A DNA stretch of 64,000 nt from Pseudorasbora parva (taxonomy: Eukaryota; Chordata; Actinopteri; Cypriniformes; Gobionidae): the NCBI RefSeq assembly GCF_024679245.1, contig NC_090173.1, positions 54,892,306 through 54,956,305 on the forward strand, read 5' to 3'. Under the pieces are notes generated by a model. That model was not told the origin of the DNA and did no database searches. It saw only the letters and a program-made list of their open reading frames with translations. Below, one piece after another: positions 20,452-32,706 of this stretch (position 1 is its first letter; each line of letters opens with the position of its first letter). The position numbers and the translations under genes are program-made.

Positions 20452-22412
20452 ATGGTCTGAAGCTCATGCCGCAGGTGCACTTAGTCCACTAGTTTAAGGA
20501 TGGAAAAAATGGTCGGCGCTCTAGGCTCACGGTCTAAAAAGGTTGTGCCTCGTCTCTTAATGAGTCATGGGTGTGTTTTGGGCGTAATGTGAAATAAACC
20601 AATCAGAGCCTCATCTCCCATTGCCTTTAAAGGGTCATGAAACCCCCCTGCTGCAGCGGTGTTTTTTCACACCTTCGATTTGAAAAGGCTTGTTAAAAGG
20701 GGAGTGGTCGGCTGTGAAAAGGTGGGATGGTATTGTGTGGAAAGAGGGAATGGTTTGCATAAATAGGGGAGTGTCAGTAGGTGCATTAAGATTAGCGATA
20801 CCAACAGCAGCAGTTAGAGCGATTCTGAGACATGTTCTTGGTTCACTGTTTACCACAGTGAGATTAAATGAGGGATGAGTACAGCGGATGAGAGAGCTCT
20901 GAGTGGCGTGCAGCAGAGATCGCAAATCATTCAGCTCTTCAAACCAGCATAATTCAGTGAGAAATGAAAAATAAATGTTATTCTGCATGACGAAATATTT
21001 TGCAAACATGATGAAACTATATTTGTCCAAATATGCAGGCTGTTTGGCAAGATGACCAACGCGCCGACGTGATAAGAGAACGTGAACCACCCACGAACAT
21101 GTGATGCGACAGAGATGTGTAATTCTAGATCGGGGTAAAAGCTAAGGGGTTTGAGGCTTCATAGTCTCGACCGCGCATCTGAAGCACAGAGCGATGCGCG
21201 CTGGGTTAATCTATATTTGTCCAAATATGCACACGGTTTCACTAAGAGCCTGATCACATGCGGTTTAGTGCATGTCTGTGACCACAAATAAAATGGAGAG
21301 GACGTGGCTTTTGATTCTTGTTGATATTTCATTAAAATATTGTTCATTGGCCTATAGATCGGTTATTTTGCACTCCTGAAATAAATTAGATAGTCAACGC
21401 TTGCAGGTTCGGCGTGCGATTCCTCAAGTTAATTTTACTTTACCGAGCCTTTGTAGCAAAGGCTTCCACAGACGGCGCCGGTTACAGCTCGCTCGGCGCC
21501 CTTTACGTTACTTCGTATCAGCATAACGCCTCACTTTCCTCCTTGACTTTTCCGCACGCTGCTTCCAAAACTTCCCCACCATATCTCTACAATAATGATG
21601 GAAGACGAGCCTGACAGAAGTGACTGTCTCATGCATATTAACTACATTATCTTGTATGCATACTACAGCGCAGGGATTGGACTGAATGAGCTTTATGTCA
21701 TGAATATATATCGAGAATCGCTCGGAGCGGTCGACGTCAGCATGTGCCCAGCAGCCCATACTTGGGCCGAAAAGCCCGCGCTGACGTCAGCATTTGTGAC
21801 GTTGCTCCGACTAAGCTTTTCAAATCGGAAGACAGAAATCGCTCTGAAAAATGCAAAAATAACCATTTTCACAAATGAATACCATTAATGAGTACCCTTA
21901 GTGTTTTCAATGATGTGCAGCCGATACATATCTGTTTATCTCAGAAAAAGTGTTTTGGGGTTTCATGACCCTTTAAAAGCCAGTTGTGCTCACACCATGG
22001 AGGATTCCCTGTTGACATGAGGAGAGACTGAACGCTTCTCCAGAGAGAAATCCTTTTATTTTGTACATTTAAAAATGTGTGTGTGCTGCTGCGCATCCCT
22101 GTGTGTGTAATAATCTGTGTGTATGTATGTGTTGTGCACCGCCTATGGGCTCATATTACTAACACACTCTTTAAATAACACTAAAATACTGCACTATTGA
22201 CTTTAGAGCAGGTTTGTGTTGGTCAATGGCTCAGTCGTTTTCAGTTCCTCAAAATAGCAACGCTCCAACAATGCTCCTGAACACTCCTGGTTTTCAGACC
22301 AGACGCCCATGGGGGAACAGATGAGCCAGTGCATTTGATATTTACACAACGTGGAGCTGGACGTGACAATGATAACGGGCCTGACATCACATTGTGCTGT
22401 GTGTATGATAGG
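20452..22412 (+). mobile_element. GGGCCCTAT-end element, copy A, split by a TTAA element
   Basis: Left part 20452-20630 matches 32730-32870 (AATGGTCGGC, GTCTCTTAATGAGTCATGGG). Right part 21977-22412 matches 34450-34685. Over about 200 bp (22150-22353 versus 34450-34648) the two copies differ by only one or a few bases, so they are recent. The extreme left end (GGGCCCTCTTTTAATGATCT in copy B) is missing; the right end is GTATGATAGGGCTC. A further reversed part-copy is at 31643-31880 and a short relative at 39421. Non-coding. Confidence 0.75.
20631..21972. mobile_element. TTAA element, 1342 bp, TIR AGGGTCATGAAACCCC
   Basis: An exact 16-bp TIR AGGGTCATGAAACCCC / GGGGTTTCATGACCCT, with TTAA on both sides (20627-20630 and 21973-21976). 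It sits inside copy A of the GGGCCCTAT element. The end is clearly related to the 6884 and 43971 elements (AGGGTCCATGAA). No transposase frame: the 151-residue minus-strand frame at 20635-21090 begins inside the TIR and has no domain. TTAA targets with an AGGG end suggest Kolobok rather than piggyBac, by inference. Confidence 0.9.
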
Positions 22413-23634
<1,222 letters not shown>

Positions 23635-23721
23635 GGTAACACTTTATTTTATTGTCATTGTTACATACATTATAATGGCAAATGTTTTGGGACGCCTACT
23701 TTACCTGCACATGAACTTTAT

Positions 23722-23786
23722 TGAATGAATGAATGAATGAATGAATGAATGAATGAATGAATGAATGAATGAATGAATGAATGAAG
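23722..23786. repeat. (TGAA)n microsatellite
   Basis: About 16 copies of GAAT/TGAA in tandem. Confidence 0.97.
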
Positions 23787-23828
23787 CATTAATGATGGGA
23801 TCAATGACATCCTGTTCTTAATCCGAAG

Positions 23829-24006
23829 GGTTTAATATGGAGTTGGCACCAGTTGGAACAGGAAGGAGCCATCCCCAAAGTGTTCCCACAAAGTTGGAAG
23901 TATGAAATTGTCCAAAATGTCTTGGTATGCTGAAGCATTAAGAGTTCCTTTCACTGGAACTAAGGGGCCAAGCCCAACCTCTGAAAAACAACCCCCACAC
24001 TATATT
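23829..24006 (-). pseudogene. Tc1-like transposase fragment
   Basis: The minus strand matches the 42940-43080 region: TTAGTTCCAGTGAAAGGAACTC, CATACCAAGACATTTTGGAC and the CTTTGGGGATGGCTCCTTCC block. It is the last part of a Tc1/mariner transposase plus the 3' end (AACTCCATATTAAACCC), with a deletion between them. Too short to be functional. Confidence 0.75.
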
Positions 24007-24044
24007 TACAATGGAACATAGACACTTTAAAATAAAGTGTAACC

Positions 24045-24600
24045 AAAGTTTGCATTCAGTTTCATTCTGTACTGACTATCTCTTTTACGACAACTGTCTG
24101 GCCCAGCATCATGAACAAACATGGCTGAATAAGACAGATGAGTGTCATGAGCGCAGGACGAGCTGTGAATGAAATCCAGCGAGTGCGAGAAGAGCTAAAC
24201 ATAGATGAGGCTGCTCTGGAGTGAACAGCTCCTCCTGGGCATGTAATGACCATGTGCTGACACTACAGAAGAGAGGAAGACACACTCCGGAGGGTAATTT
24301 GACGGTAAGCGGCAGTGCTGTTTCTGGGACGTAATTCCAGAGCAGAACAAATGAGTCACATCCCGGTGGGGAGAATTATTAGCCGCTGTGTTTTTGGAGG
24401 AACGGGGTGGGGAACCGTGTTCGGAGATTCAGTTCACCTTCACCGGACGGATGCGTTCGGGATTCTGAGGGACCAGGTGTCAAGATATTAACTTTATTTA
24501 GTAGCAGGTACAAAACTCTCTTTGACATACTGGGGCTAACAGCTTCCACTAGTGCAAACCCTCTTCCACCGTTACAGACCTACTTTCAGGATTTAGGATT
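24045..24600. other. unassigned, possibly single-copy sequence
   Basis: Balanced composition. 24310-24380 (GGGACGTAATTCCAGAGCAG and following) looks like unique DNA. No splice-flanked coding stretch. Could be conserved non-coding sequence, untestable here. Confidence 0.3.
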
Positions 24601-24604
24601 TTAA

Positions 24605-25393
24605 CCTGTTAACTGTCAGCCCCCTTTTTGAAAATATACATGAAAATTCACTATCCAAACTTAAATGGTTGCAATTCAGGAAAGCTTTGGAATATAGACA
24701 TAATATTTTGTTTGGTATCATTGTAAAGAAGACAGTCAGCAGAGTATTGCTCAAGTGAAATCACTTCAAAATATTAAAGTATAAAAAAAGTTATGGAAGT
24801 TTAAATTTACAGTAAATCAAATATACTGTACTAGATATTTAATATTTAATATAAAATATATATGTTACAAAATAATTTGTACTCTAAAATGACTATCAAA
24901 TCAAAGCCATATGTCTAATCAATGTTTGTTCCAAATTTGAAGTTGATATCACAAAAATTGAATTTCCCATGATATTTTGTTTAGGTGCTTTACCATAAAT
25001 AGCCACCGGGTGTCATTGAAATTCCATTGATTTTTTTATTTTCTTTAATGCAATTTCCTGTGTCAAACATATATATATATTACAAAACAGTTTGTAGATA
25101 TAGAACCGTGAGACTCAGACCTTTCCGACGATATGTGTTTTGTCAAGATTAGAAAATGTTTTCATTATAAAGTAGTTAAATAAATATGAAATATGACGAC
25201 GCCTCTTGGGGAGGAGCCTGCTAGAATAATTTAGAGTAAGGTTTCCATGGTAACGCAAGGTCCGATTTCAAAACGGTAAGCTTTCGATTGATATATAGTT
25301 TGTCAACATTAGATCAGGATAAATGTAGGATATAATTGTTTTAAACATGCAGTGGCAAATGGGCCCACCGGTGGGCCAATGACCCTTAACAGG
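24605..25393. mobile_element. TTAA element with CCTGTTAA ends (piggyBac-like)
   Basis: 789 bp between TTAA at 24601-24604 and TTAA at 25394-25397, with ends CCTGTTAACTG and CCCTTAACAGG. A CC start next to a TTAA target is the pattern of piggyBac elements. The interior is AT-rich with no transposase frame, so it is non-autonomous. It ends in GGGCCCACCGGTGGGCCAAT, a GC-rich palindrome. Confidence 0.75.
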
Positions 25394-25480
25394 TTAAGAC
25401 ACGCAGCGATAAATTAGCACTGAAAAGCACGGACAGGGTTATTTCCTTTTAAATGCAAACTTTATGGGAATAAAGTATTT

Positions 25481-25757
25481 GGTAACACTTTAGTATTGGG
25501 AACACATTCACTATTAACTACGACTTTTGCCTCAATAAACTCCTAATTTACTGCTTATTAATAGTTAGTAAGGTCGTTTTTGTAGCATTTAAGTTTAGGT
25601 ATTGTGTAGGATTAAGAGATGTAGAATAAGGTCATGCAGAATAAGTCATTAATATGTGCTTTATAAGTACTAATAAACAGCCAATATCCTAGTAATATGC
25701 ATGCTAATAAGCAACTAGTTAATAGTTTATAACTGAACCCTAAAATAAAGTGTTACC
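25481..25757. mobile_element. hAT-type MITE, 277 bp, 8-bp TSD AAGTATTT
   Basis: Ends GGTAACACTTTA and TAAAGTGTTACC are perfect 12-bp inverted repeats except for spacing. The flanking AAGTATTT is exact on both sides (25473-25480 and 25758-25765). An 8-bp duplication supports hAT. The interior is AT-rich with TAATATGC motifs and is non-coding. The family is widespread in fish. Confidence 0.92.
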
Positions 25758-26008
25758 AAGTATTTAAATGAATCATGCAAGGTAATTTACTAAGGTTTGT
25801 GCTCGTCAGTTTACTGGTGTTTGCAGTGTTATTTACTGGCCAAAAAATGACTAAAGCACACCCATGACTCATTAGACTAGGGACAACCCTTTTGGATTTT
25901 TTAATTTTTTTTAGTCATTAAACTAGCAAAAGTTGATCCGGACATGTGCCATGCGCTTCAGCTCAACTGTAATGGCTGATTTCTTCATCTCCTCCTCCAT
26001 CGGCGCAG

Positions 26009-26055
26009 GTGTGCTCGGACTGGTCAGAGCGTTTTGAGGACCACAGTGAGATCAA
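26009..26055 (+). CDS. candidate 47-nt internal exon, unidentified
   Basis: A pyrimidine-rich stretch (TTCTTCATCTCCTCCTCC) and CAG precede 47 nt, followed by the good donor AA|GTGAGT at 26056. One frame reads VCSDWSERFEDHSEI without a stop; one other frame is also open, so the frame is undecided. Composition is richer in GC than its surroundings, and no repeat family is recognised. I cannot name a protein. Against it: the exon is very short, no partner exon is visible within the window, and such splice-like patterns arise by chance in 64 kb. Confidence 0.25.
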
Positions 26056-27362
26056 GTGAGTGGTGGCGTGAGATTGAGTGCGACAGGAAGTTGACAGGGC
26101 GGGATAATTGATGCGAGTGGAGTTATGTCCTTCCATCAAATGCAGTGCATCTCAATGTTTGATAATCAGAGGCACAGACGTGTATCAGCACACAAACTTC
26201 ACATTCGCACCAGGCTCTGATTCAGTGGGACAGTTACAGACGCTGCCGTTTACTGCCGCTTATATTCAGCGGCATATATCCCTCATAGCTTCATTTAATA
26301 CTGCAGCCTGTTCAACTTAGACTTCTACTTAGAAAATCTTTAAGAAAATAAAATTCAGTAATAAGTAGACGTTAGCAAATTACATGATAATAAGACCTTG
26401 GGAAAACTGTCACATTCATTAAAATGTTTAGTTTTTGTATTTATTTGCCATTTGAATTATTTTCTTTTCATTGAAACAACACTCAATTTGTATGCCTCCA
26501 TTCATCACAGAATCAATTTGAATGGGTTATATTTACTAAAATTTGGTGTGTATTTCATCATATTGTGTTTGTCAGTGAAAATGCAGAATTTGCATTTGCC
26601 TGTGGCTTTTTGTTTCAACCCTGTACACTGTGACAATTCCCTTACTGGTGTGAATTTTCTGGTGAAAATTTCACTGGTTTGATGGCATTTTCAAAATCTT
26701 TCTGACCACATGGTTCAAACAAATGTGTCTTTATTTATTACACTTATATTAGCCACCTGATAAGTTCAACAGTTATGGAGGGAAATATATTAACATTATA
26801 GACTTGACTGTAAATAAATAATGTGATGCTTTCTGTTATCACATCTTTATTGTCCAAGCGCTGGTAGGCATGAGGTGGGAAAATTATTTCTTCAAAAGTT
26901 CACTAAGTTTTTCAAAACATCATAAAAACATTTTTTCCTGAGAATTGGCCAAAAAAAAAATCCCACATCTAATTATGCGATGCACAGTAAACATTGCATA
27001 TCACAGATCTGAAAATACAAATAAGAATCTCTTTATAGAGTGAACTTAAAGTAAAAAAAAAAAAAGAAAAGGCATGTGGGTGAGAGCATGTCCCAGATGA
27101 ACACATTAATCGTGACAACAGAATGTTTAAAAAAGAATAAATCCTCAAGTGTTTTCTTTTCCTTTCATTACTCATCTGCATGGTCATTCCCTCTCTAATT
27201 GACGCATTCTGTCGTGTCGCATTAGGATCGAGTGGGAGTGCTGTCTTTCCAGCTGTGAGTGCTCTTTGCCTCTCTTGTGGGTAACAAAAATTAAACATTT
27301 TAATGCATTTTGAGTAAACCTTTACCTGACCTATTTTCTGTCCACAGCCAGAGCTGGAGGGT
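26056..27362. other. unassigned sequence
   Basis: AT-rich, no recognised family or coding signal. The 147-residue minus frame at 26969-27412 runs into the CA repeat and shows no domain. Confidence 0.4.
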
Positions 27363-27365
27363 CTC

Positions 27366-27381
27366 CACACACACGCACGCA

Positions 27382-27420
<39 letters not shown>
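27366..27420. repeat. (CA)n microsatellite with CGCA interruptions
   Basis: Imperfect CA/CGCA repeat followed by pure CA. Confidence 0.95.
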
Positions 27421-27421
<1 letters not shown>

Positions 27422-27639
27422 GTGACGTAACAGCAGTGCTCCTGTGAGTTAAACAGCAGACCTGCTGCCTATTACATAAAACTATGCTATCACGATTGTG
27501 TGATTATATGAGAAAACTAAAAGTACTGTATACTTTACAATTCCAAACATTGTAGTTGAATGACATTTACATTGAAGTGCTGATACCACTTTTTTCCAGA
27601 ATGTGTCAGATACAGACACTTTCCTTTTGATACTTGTTG

Positions 27640-27690
27640 ATGTGAAACCTATTTTCATTGAATTTGTATTGTCGATACCGATACGGTGTA
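27640..27690 (+). repeat. single minisatellite unit left of the fold-back insertion
   Basis: AACCTATTTTCATTGAATTT then GTATTGTCGATACCGATAC is one unit of the array that continues at 28737, so the fold-back element lies inside the array. Confidence 0.85.
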
Positions 27691-28738
27691 GCCTGACGTG
27701 GTCATACTCAGTTCGAGTCAGAATATGAGTCTGATGCTGCTCCATTGGGCTGTGATTATGGGGCGTGTTTCAAGCGAACCAGGAAAGACCTCAATTGGAC
27801 AGACCAACAACCAATCAGAGCAACGGAGCGACGCATAACGTTAGTTGTCAAATGTCAACAGAACTCAACTGCACTGTGTTGACAAGTCCGCATTTTTTTC
27901 TGTGGGTTGTTTTCCATCTCTGCGAGTTGAAGCGACCTCAATTATGTGATATATAGACCCAGGAATGCAAATTTTAGCAGGAAACCTTGCCAACATGATC
28001 CTCATTTCTGAGAGAAATAGTGAAGGGGAATGCATATACAAACGAGCTCTCCTTTTAGGATTTTAACAAATTAAATTAAACACAAGCTCCTTTGATGACG
28101 TGGATGATTACGTTACTGTTTAGCATCTGTCCATCATCATCTAAAGCCCGCCCTGATGATTTAATTGGTCAGTTTCTGTTCAGCCATAATTACTCCTCTA
28201 TGGATCGAGTCCAGACTGAACTGCTTGAGCTCAAATGTTGTGAGCTCAAAAAAGCCAAACTTAGCCCCGGCCTCAACATTTTTAGGTCGGGAAGTTCGTT
28301 CTGGACTTGTTCCGTAGAGGAGTTATTATGCCCGAACAGAAACTGTTCGGACCAATCACATTGTCAGGGCGATGATTGACAGATTATCCCCAGAAACGTA
28401 ATTAGCCACGTCATCAAAGTGCGCTTGGGTTGAATTAGCTTACAACAATGATGGCTGTGTTGAAGAACTGAGATATGTAGATTCCGCCATCGCGTCTGTT
28501 ATAGAAGATATCGACAGCGCATTCATTTTAAAAGAGCAACAGAGAACTGTGATCAAGGCATTTGTCGATTGGAAAGATGTCTTTAGCATCTATAGCTCTG
28601 TAGTCTGTAGCTCTGATTGGTTGTATCCAATTGAGGTCTTTCCTGTGTCGGTTGAAATACGCTCCCATAATCACAGCCCAATGGAGCAGTATCAGACTCA
28701 TATTGTGACTAGAATTGAGTTTGACCACGTCAGGCTAG
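27691..28738. mobile_element. fold-back element, AGCCTGACGTGGTCA ends
   Basis: Left end AGCCTGACGTGGTCATACTC and right end GAGTTTGACCACGTCAGGCT. The left arm (27691-28265) and right arm (28285-28738) carry the same ordered blocks in opposite directions: CTCCATTGGGCTGTGATTATGGG, AGGAAAGACCTCAATTGG, CAACCAATCAGAG and TAATTACTCCTCTA. The left arm is also the inverse of 13335-13986. The arms are about 70 percent similar by eye, so the fold-back is old. Non-coding. Confidence 0.85.
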
Positions 28739-29408
28739 ATACGATACCTTTTTGCACTGAATTTGTATTGTCGATACCGATATTATACCTTTTTGCACTG
28801 AATTTGTATTGTCCATACCGATATAATACCTATTTCCATTGAATTTGTATTGCCGATACCGATATTATACCTTTTTGCACTGAATTTGTATTGTTCATAC
28901 CGATATAATACCTATTTTCATTGAATTTATATTGTCGATACTGATATAATACCTATTTTCATTGAATTTGTACTGTCGATACCGATATAATACCTATTTT
29001 CATTGAATTTGTATTGTCCATACCGATATAATACCTATTTTTATTGAATTTGTATTGTCGATACCGATATAATACCTATTTTCATTGAATTTGTATTGTC
29101 GATACCAATATAATACCTATTTTCATTGAATTTGTATTGTCCTCATTGAATTTGTATCGTCAATACCGATATTATACCTTTTTGCACTGAATTTGTATTG
29201 TCCATACCGATATAATACCTATTTTCATTGAATTTGTATTGTCCATACCGGTATTATACCATTTTGCACTGAATTTGTATTGTTCATACCGATATGATAC
29301 CTATTTTCATTGAATTTGTTTATATTTGTTGATATTGCTACGATAACTTTTTGCCCTGAATTTGTACTGTAATTATGGATACGATACATTTTTGCACTGA
29401 ATTTTTTA
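28737..29408 (+). repeat. minisatellite, about 41-bp unit, about 14-15 copies
   Basis: Tandem units of the type ATACCTATTTTCATTGAATT then TGTATTGTCGATACCGATAT. Two alternating variants exist, TTTTTGCACTGAATTTG and TATTTTCATTGAATTTG, so higher-order duplication has occurred. One short unit lies near 29130-29150. The last units (29330-29408) are diverged. The GATACCGATA motif resembles subterminal repeats of hAT elements, a possible origin. Confidence 0.95.
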
Positions 29409-30624
29409 CTATTAAAATTATGCCTATTAAAATGCGCACATTTAGAGCTCCTCCAGAACAGTAATCACAAGGTATTTACAGTAATAATGCAGGGAACCAC
29501 TTGTTATACGTACAGGAATCATGCAATTAATGTTTTACTTACATATACGATTCAGTTTTAATCCAAATGAAACGTGTGCTAAGTGAACAACCTGTAAAAA
29601 AACCTCTCTTTCTCAAGTAACATTAGAAATATGTGAATTGTTTTACTTATTTTGTTATTATAATATCTAAATTAAGCATTTCATTACAAAAGAACTCACT
29701 ACAAAAGCACTTTGCTTGCACTTCTGCGGCGCTGTGTGCTAAATCAGCTTGTTTTGTTTTAACATCTCCCACACAGCAGTTATACAGACGTTAATATTGA
29801 ATTTATGATTAATATTCTATTAATTCAATACATGTGCAGGCACCCTTAATCTTTGATATCTTCATTCTGCTCTCTGTTTGTCCTGTTGTTTGTTCAGTGT
29901 TCCTTTGTGTGGACACAAACAGTGTAAACATGCTGTGTGGTATCGTTTTTTGGCATCGGAGCATTTTATTGAGAACGAGTATAAGCATGAGCAGGCCCAA
30001 TATCGATTCCAGTAACAGTGCATCCTTTATTTTAATTGAATATATAAAATTTCCTCAAATTGCTCATTTTTATGCAGTGGACTGAAGCAGTTTGCATATT
30101 ATGCATACACATAATGCACTCTGTGTTCACTTTATTTTTTGTATATCCAAAAATCTCCACAAGAACATATGATGCATGAGCCTAGTGTGGTGTGAGACTA
30201 CTAGTGCATATTATTTATTAATTATAATATGATTAATAATCTTATTCTACCCTATGAAACATCTTGAAACTAACATGAACAATACAAATCAATGAAATAA
30301 AAGAAAACTCACTTGTTTTATAAAATTAATTGCCAGCAAAATTGTATAAAATGTGACAAGCGTAACCAGAAGGGATTTCTCAAAGGGAGTGTATACTTCC
30401 TATTACATAAGATGCCCACGCCTTTCTATTCCTCCCTCGCTCTGCCCTAGTGAATACCCACCAGGTGGCACAGCGCACTACATCCCAATGTTTCTGAGCC
30501 ACCCGTACCAATCTCTGAGCTTAGCTGCAAAAATCACTCGTAACATATCCAGATGATGACTGCTGGGATAGAGGATCAGTCTTATGCTGAGGGCACGCTT
30601 AATACACACTGAGGCTTTATTAAA

Positions 30625-30657
<33 letters not shown>

Positions 30658-31017
30658 CAGATTACAGCTATATGCACACACTCCACCACAGGAGATGATA
30701 GTTTCATATATCATAGGCCTTGCGCTCTGTTGTTATTTGTTTGGGTTTGCTGTGGTTTTCTGGGCGGTTGCCAGTGTGTTTTTAGTGGTTGTGCACAGAT
30801 TCACCAGTTAAACTAGTCCACCCCCAAAATCTGCAATGATAGTTCATTCCTCTGGATATGGCTTATCCTTTCATTTAAATATGTTGTAAGTTTTCACCAT
30901 CTTTTGTATTTTATTCACAAAAAGTCTGATTACTTAGTAAAGTAATATCACAGATACTAGCACAGATGGTTCAAGACAAGCTATTGGCATTTATTTATTA
31001 TTGGTATTTTATAAGTT
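29409..31017. other. unassigned, AT-rich; (CA)n at 30627-30655
   Basis: 29930-30010 (GGCATCGGAGCATTTTATTG, CCCAATATCGATTCC) resembles the inside of an hAT element and may belong with the minisatellite origin. A short CA repeat lies at 30627-30655. No coding signal. Confidence 0.4.
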
Positions 31018-31212
31018 TAAAAAAAATGTTGTTTCAACTTCAAAAAAAAGTATGTGTTCATGCTGCCTTAAAATGTTAAGTTTAGTCAACTCAAATAACC
31101 AAGTTGTCAGGTAGTAGACTATACATTTCAAGTTTTTTCAACGAAACTTCACATTTTAAGGCAGCACGATTACTTACTTTTTAAAGTTGAAATAACATTT
31201 TATTTTACAGTG
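31018..31212. mobile_element. palindromic MITE (TTACAGTGTA end)
   Basis: TGTTGTTTCAACTTCAAAAA and GCTGCCTTAAAATGTTAAG at the left are mirrored by CATTTTAAGGCAGC and TTTTTAAAGTTGAAATAACA at the right, ending ATTTTACAGTGTA. The left end lacks the last 10 bases or so. Non-coding. Confidence 0.75.
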
Positions 31213-31340
31213 TATAAGTGTTTTGGGTTTGTTCAGATCAATAACACTAACTATGAGTAATATCGATGCATCTCTTTGCAATCATCACTAATAATAACCA
31301 CATATGCCGACCTGACGGGAGAGATAGATGAAGTCAAAAA

Positions 31341-31379
<39 letters not shown>

Positions 31380-31642
31380 GAGTATAGAGGGCTTATAAAG
31401 TATCTGTTCTCGTGACTAAAACCATCTGTTCACTCAACATCCTTCCACAAAATCCCACATTTACTGTTCTTATAGCATGCTATTAGAAAGAGCTGAGGAC
31501 ACGAGTGAGGATTTGAGCCCCGGTCCACTGTCAGAAAAGTAAAAAAACCTTCCTAATCTTCCCTTCATTTCCTCTCTTGTCAAAAGAAATCACAAATTCA
31601 CAAATGTCCCTCCATGAGTGATATAGTATTTTTTTTAGAGCT
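31213..31642. other. unassigned; (GT)n(GA)n at 31340-31380
   Basis: Compound GT-GA microsatellite at 31340-31380. No coding signal in the rest. Confidence 0.6.
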
Positions 31643-31880
31643 TAAGGTCCTTATCATACACCCGGTGCAATGTGACGCCAGACGCGATACAAGTGTTTTT
31701 TGCTAGTTTCAGCCTGACGCAGTGATCATTTTCATGTCCAGCTCCACGTTGTTTAAAGTCAATAGTGCAGTATTTTAGTGTTATTTAAAGGGTGTGTTAG
31801 TAATATGAGCCTATAAGTGGAGCACAACGAGTGTACACTCTGATTATTACACACACAGGGACGCGCAGCAGCACACACAC
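31643..31880 (-). mobile_element. GGGCCCTAT-end element, copy C (part, inverted)
   Basis: The reverse complement matches copies A and B: GCTCATATTACTAACACAC, AATAACACTAAAATACTGCA and the end GGTGTATGATAAGGACCTTA. It lacks the block of about 140 bp (GAGCAGGTTTGTG...) present in A and B, which shows that A and B share an extra segment. It lies 0.8 kb from copy B in the opposite direction. Confidence 0.8.
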
Positions 31881-32706
31881 ACCGAGAGGCGGATGGCGGT
31901 TAAAATATGCACATACTATCGTCAAGTAGCATTCAACATAACTCAAAGATCATCGGCTAAACGCTACTAAAACATGAGACACTAGCCACAGAGAACAATA
32001 GCAGAATTGGTGACACTTAACAGTGCAAGTCAATTGAAATAATCTTCATGTAGAACTGCTGTTCACAAAGCAGAGAGCAAAACACAAGCCCACATTGAGG
32101 ACACTGAGCAAGAGTCGAGCCGATGTTGAGATTCATCAAGCTCGCTCTCCTTTTTCCAGCCATTCGTTTATTCTGTCGTTTCCCCACAATGGATGTCTGT
32201 AATTGATGAATCATTAATGCTAATACCACAAACACTACGACAGTAATTACATTGTGCACATTATATTCGGATTAAAAAACAAAACAGGGATGTCAATGCA
32301 TATCTTCCAGAGAGATTGCTGATGTCTGGACTGTGGTCTCTTGATCTATTTTCTGACATCTGTGTTCTTCTTTTGTTTGGACAGTCTGATCCTATCAGTG
32401 GCTGGGTTATGTTTTTGCTGTTTTTGTTACACTTGACGTCATGAATCTCCAGAGCTCTTGCATTTGCAAGATTGCACGATTCAGAGCTTTTGCATTTCTG
32501 TATAACCTCTCCAGCCTCTGTCTTCCTAACAACTTCCTGTCAAAGTACCACAAGATGAGTGTTCATCACACAGGACGGATCTTATCTGTTGTTGTTGTTG
32601 CAGTGAGGCGTCACAGTCGGTGATGTTTATTGTACACTGATGAAATTGAGCAAAGATGGGATTTAAATGAGCAGGTTCACTGCTAATGTCAAGTATTTTA
32701 GACAGA
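31881..32706. other. unassigned sequence
   Basis: No recognised family or coding signal. Short frames at 32017-32259 and 32441-32623 have no domain. Confidence 0.35.

Larger units (their letters stand above)
23635..24044. mobile_element. MITE with GGTAACACTTTATTTT ends, holding a Tc1 fragment
   Basis: Ends GGTAACACTTTATTTT and AAAATAAAGTGTAACC form an inverted pair with one difference. This end type also bounds the element at 25481 and starts at 62825. It contains a (TGAA)n array and, on the minus strand, a Tc1-like fragment (23829-24006). Confidence 0.75.

Noticed and set aside
20635..21090. 151-residue minus-strand frame
   Set aside because: It begins and ends within a TTAA element, includes the inverted end, has no domain, and overlaps a plus-strand frame. 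No sign of coding use.
26969..27412. 147-residue minus-strand frame
   Set aside because: Starts in the CA repeat (MCVCVCVC) and continues through AT-rich DNA without a motif.
28737..29408. CRISPR-like array of regular repeats
   Set aside because: Units are contiguous with no unique spacers and the genome is clearly a fish; it is a minisatellite.
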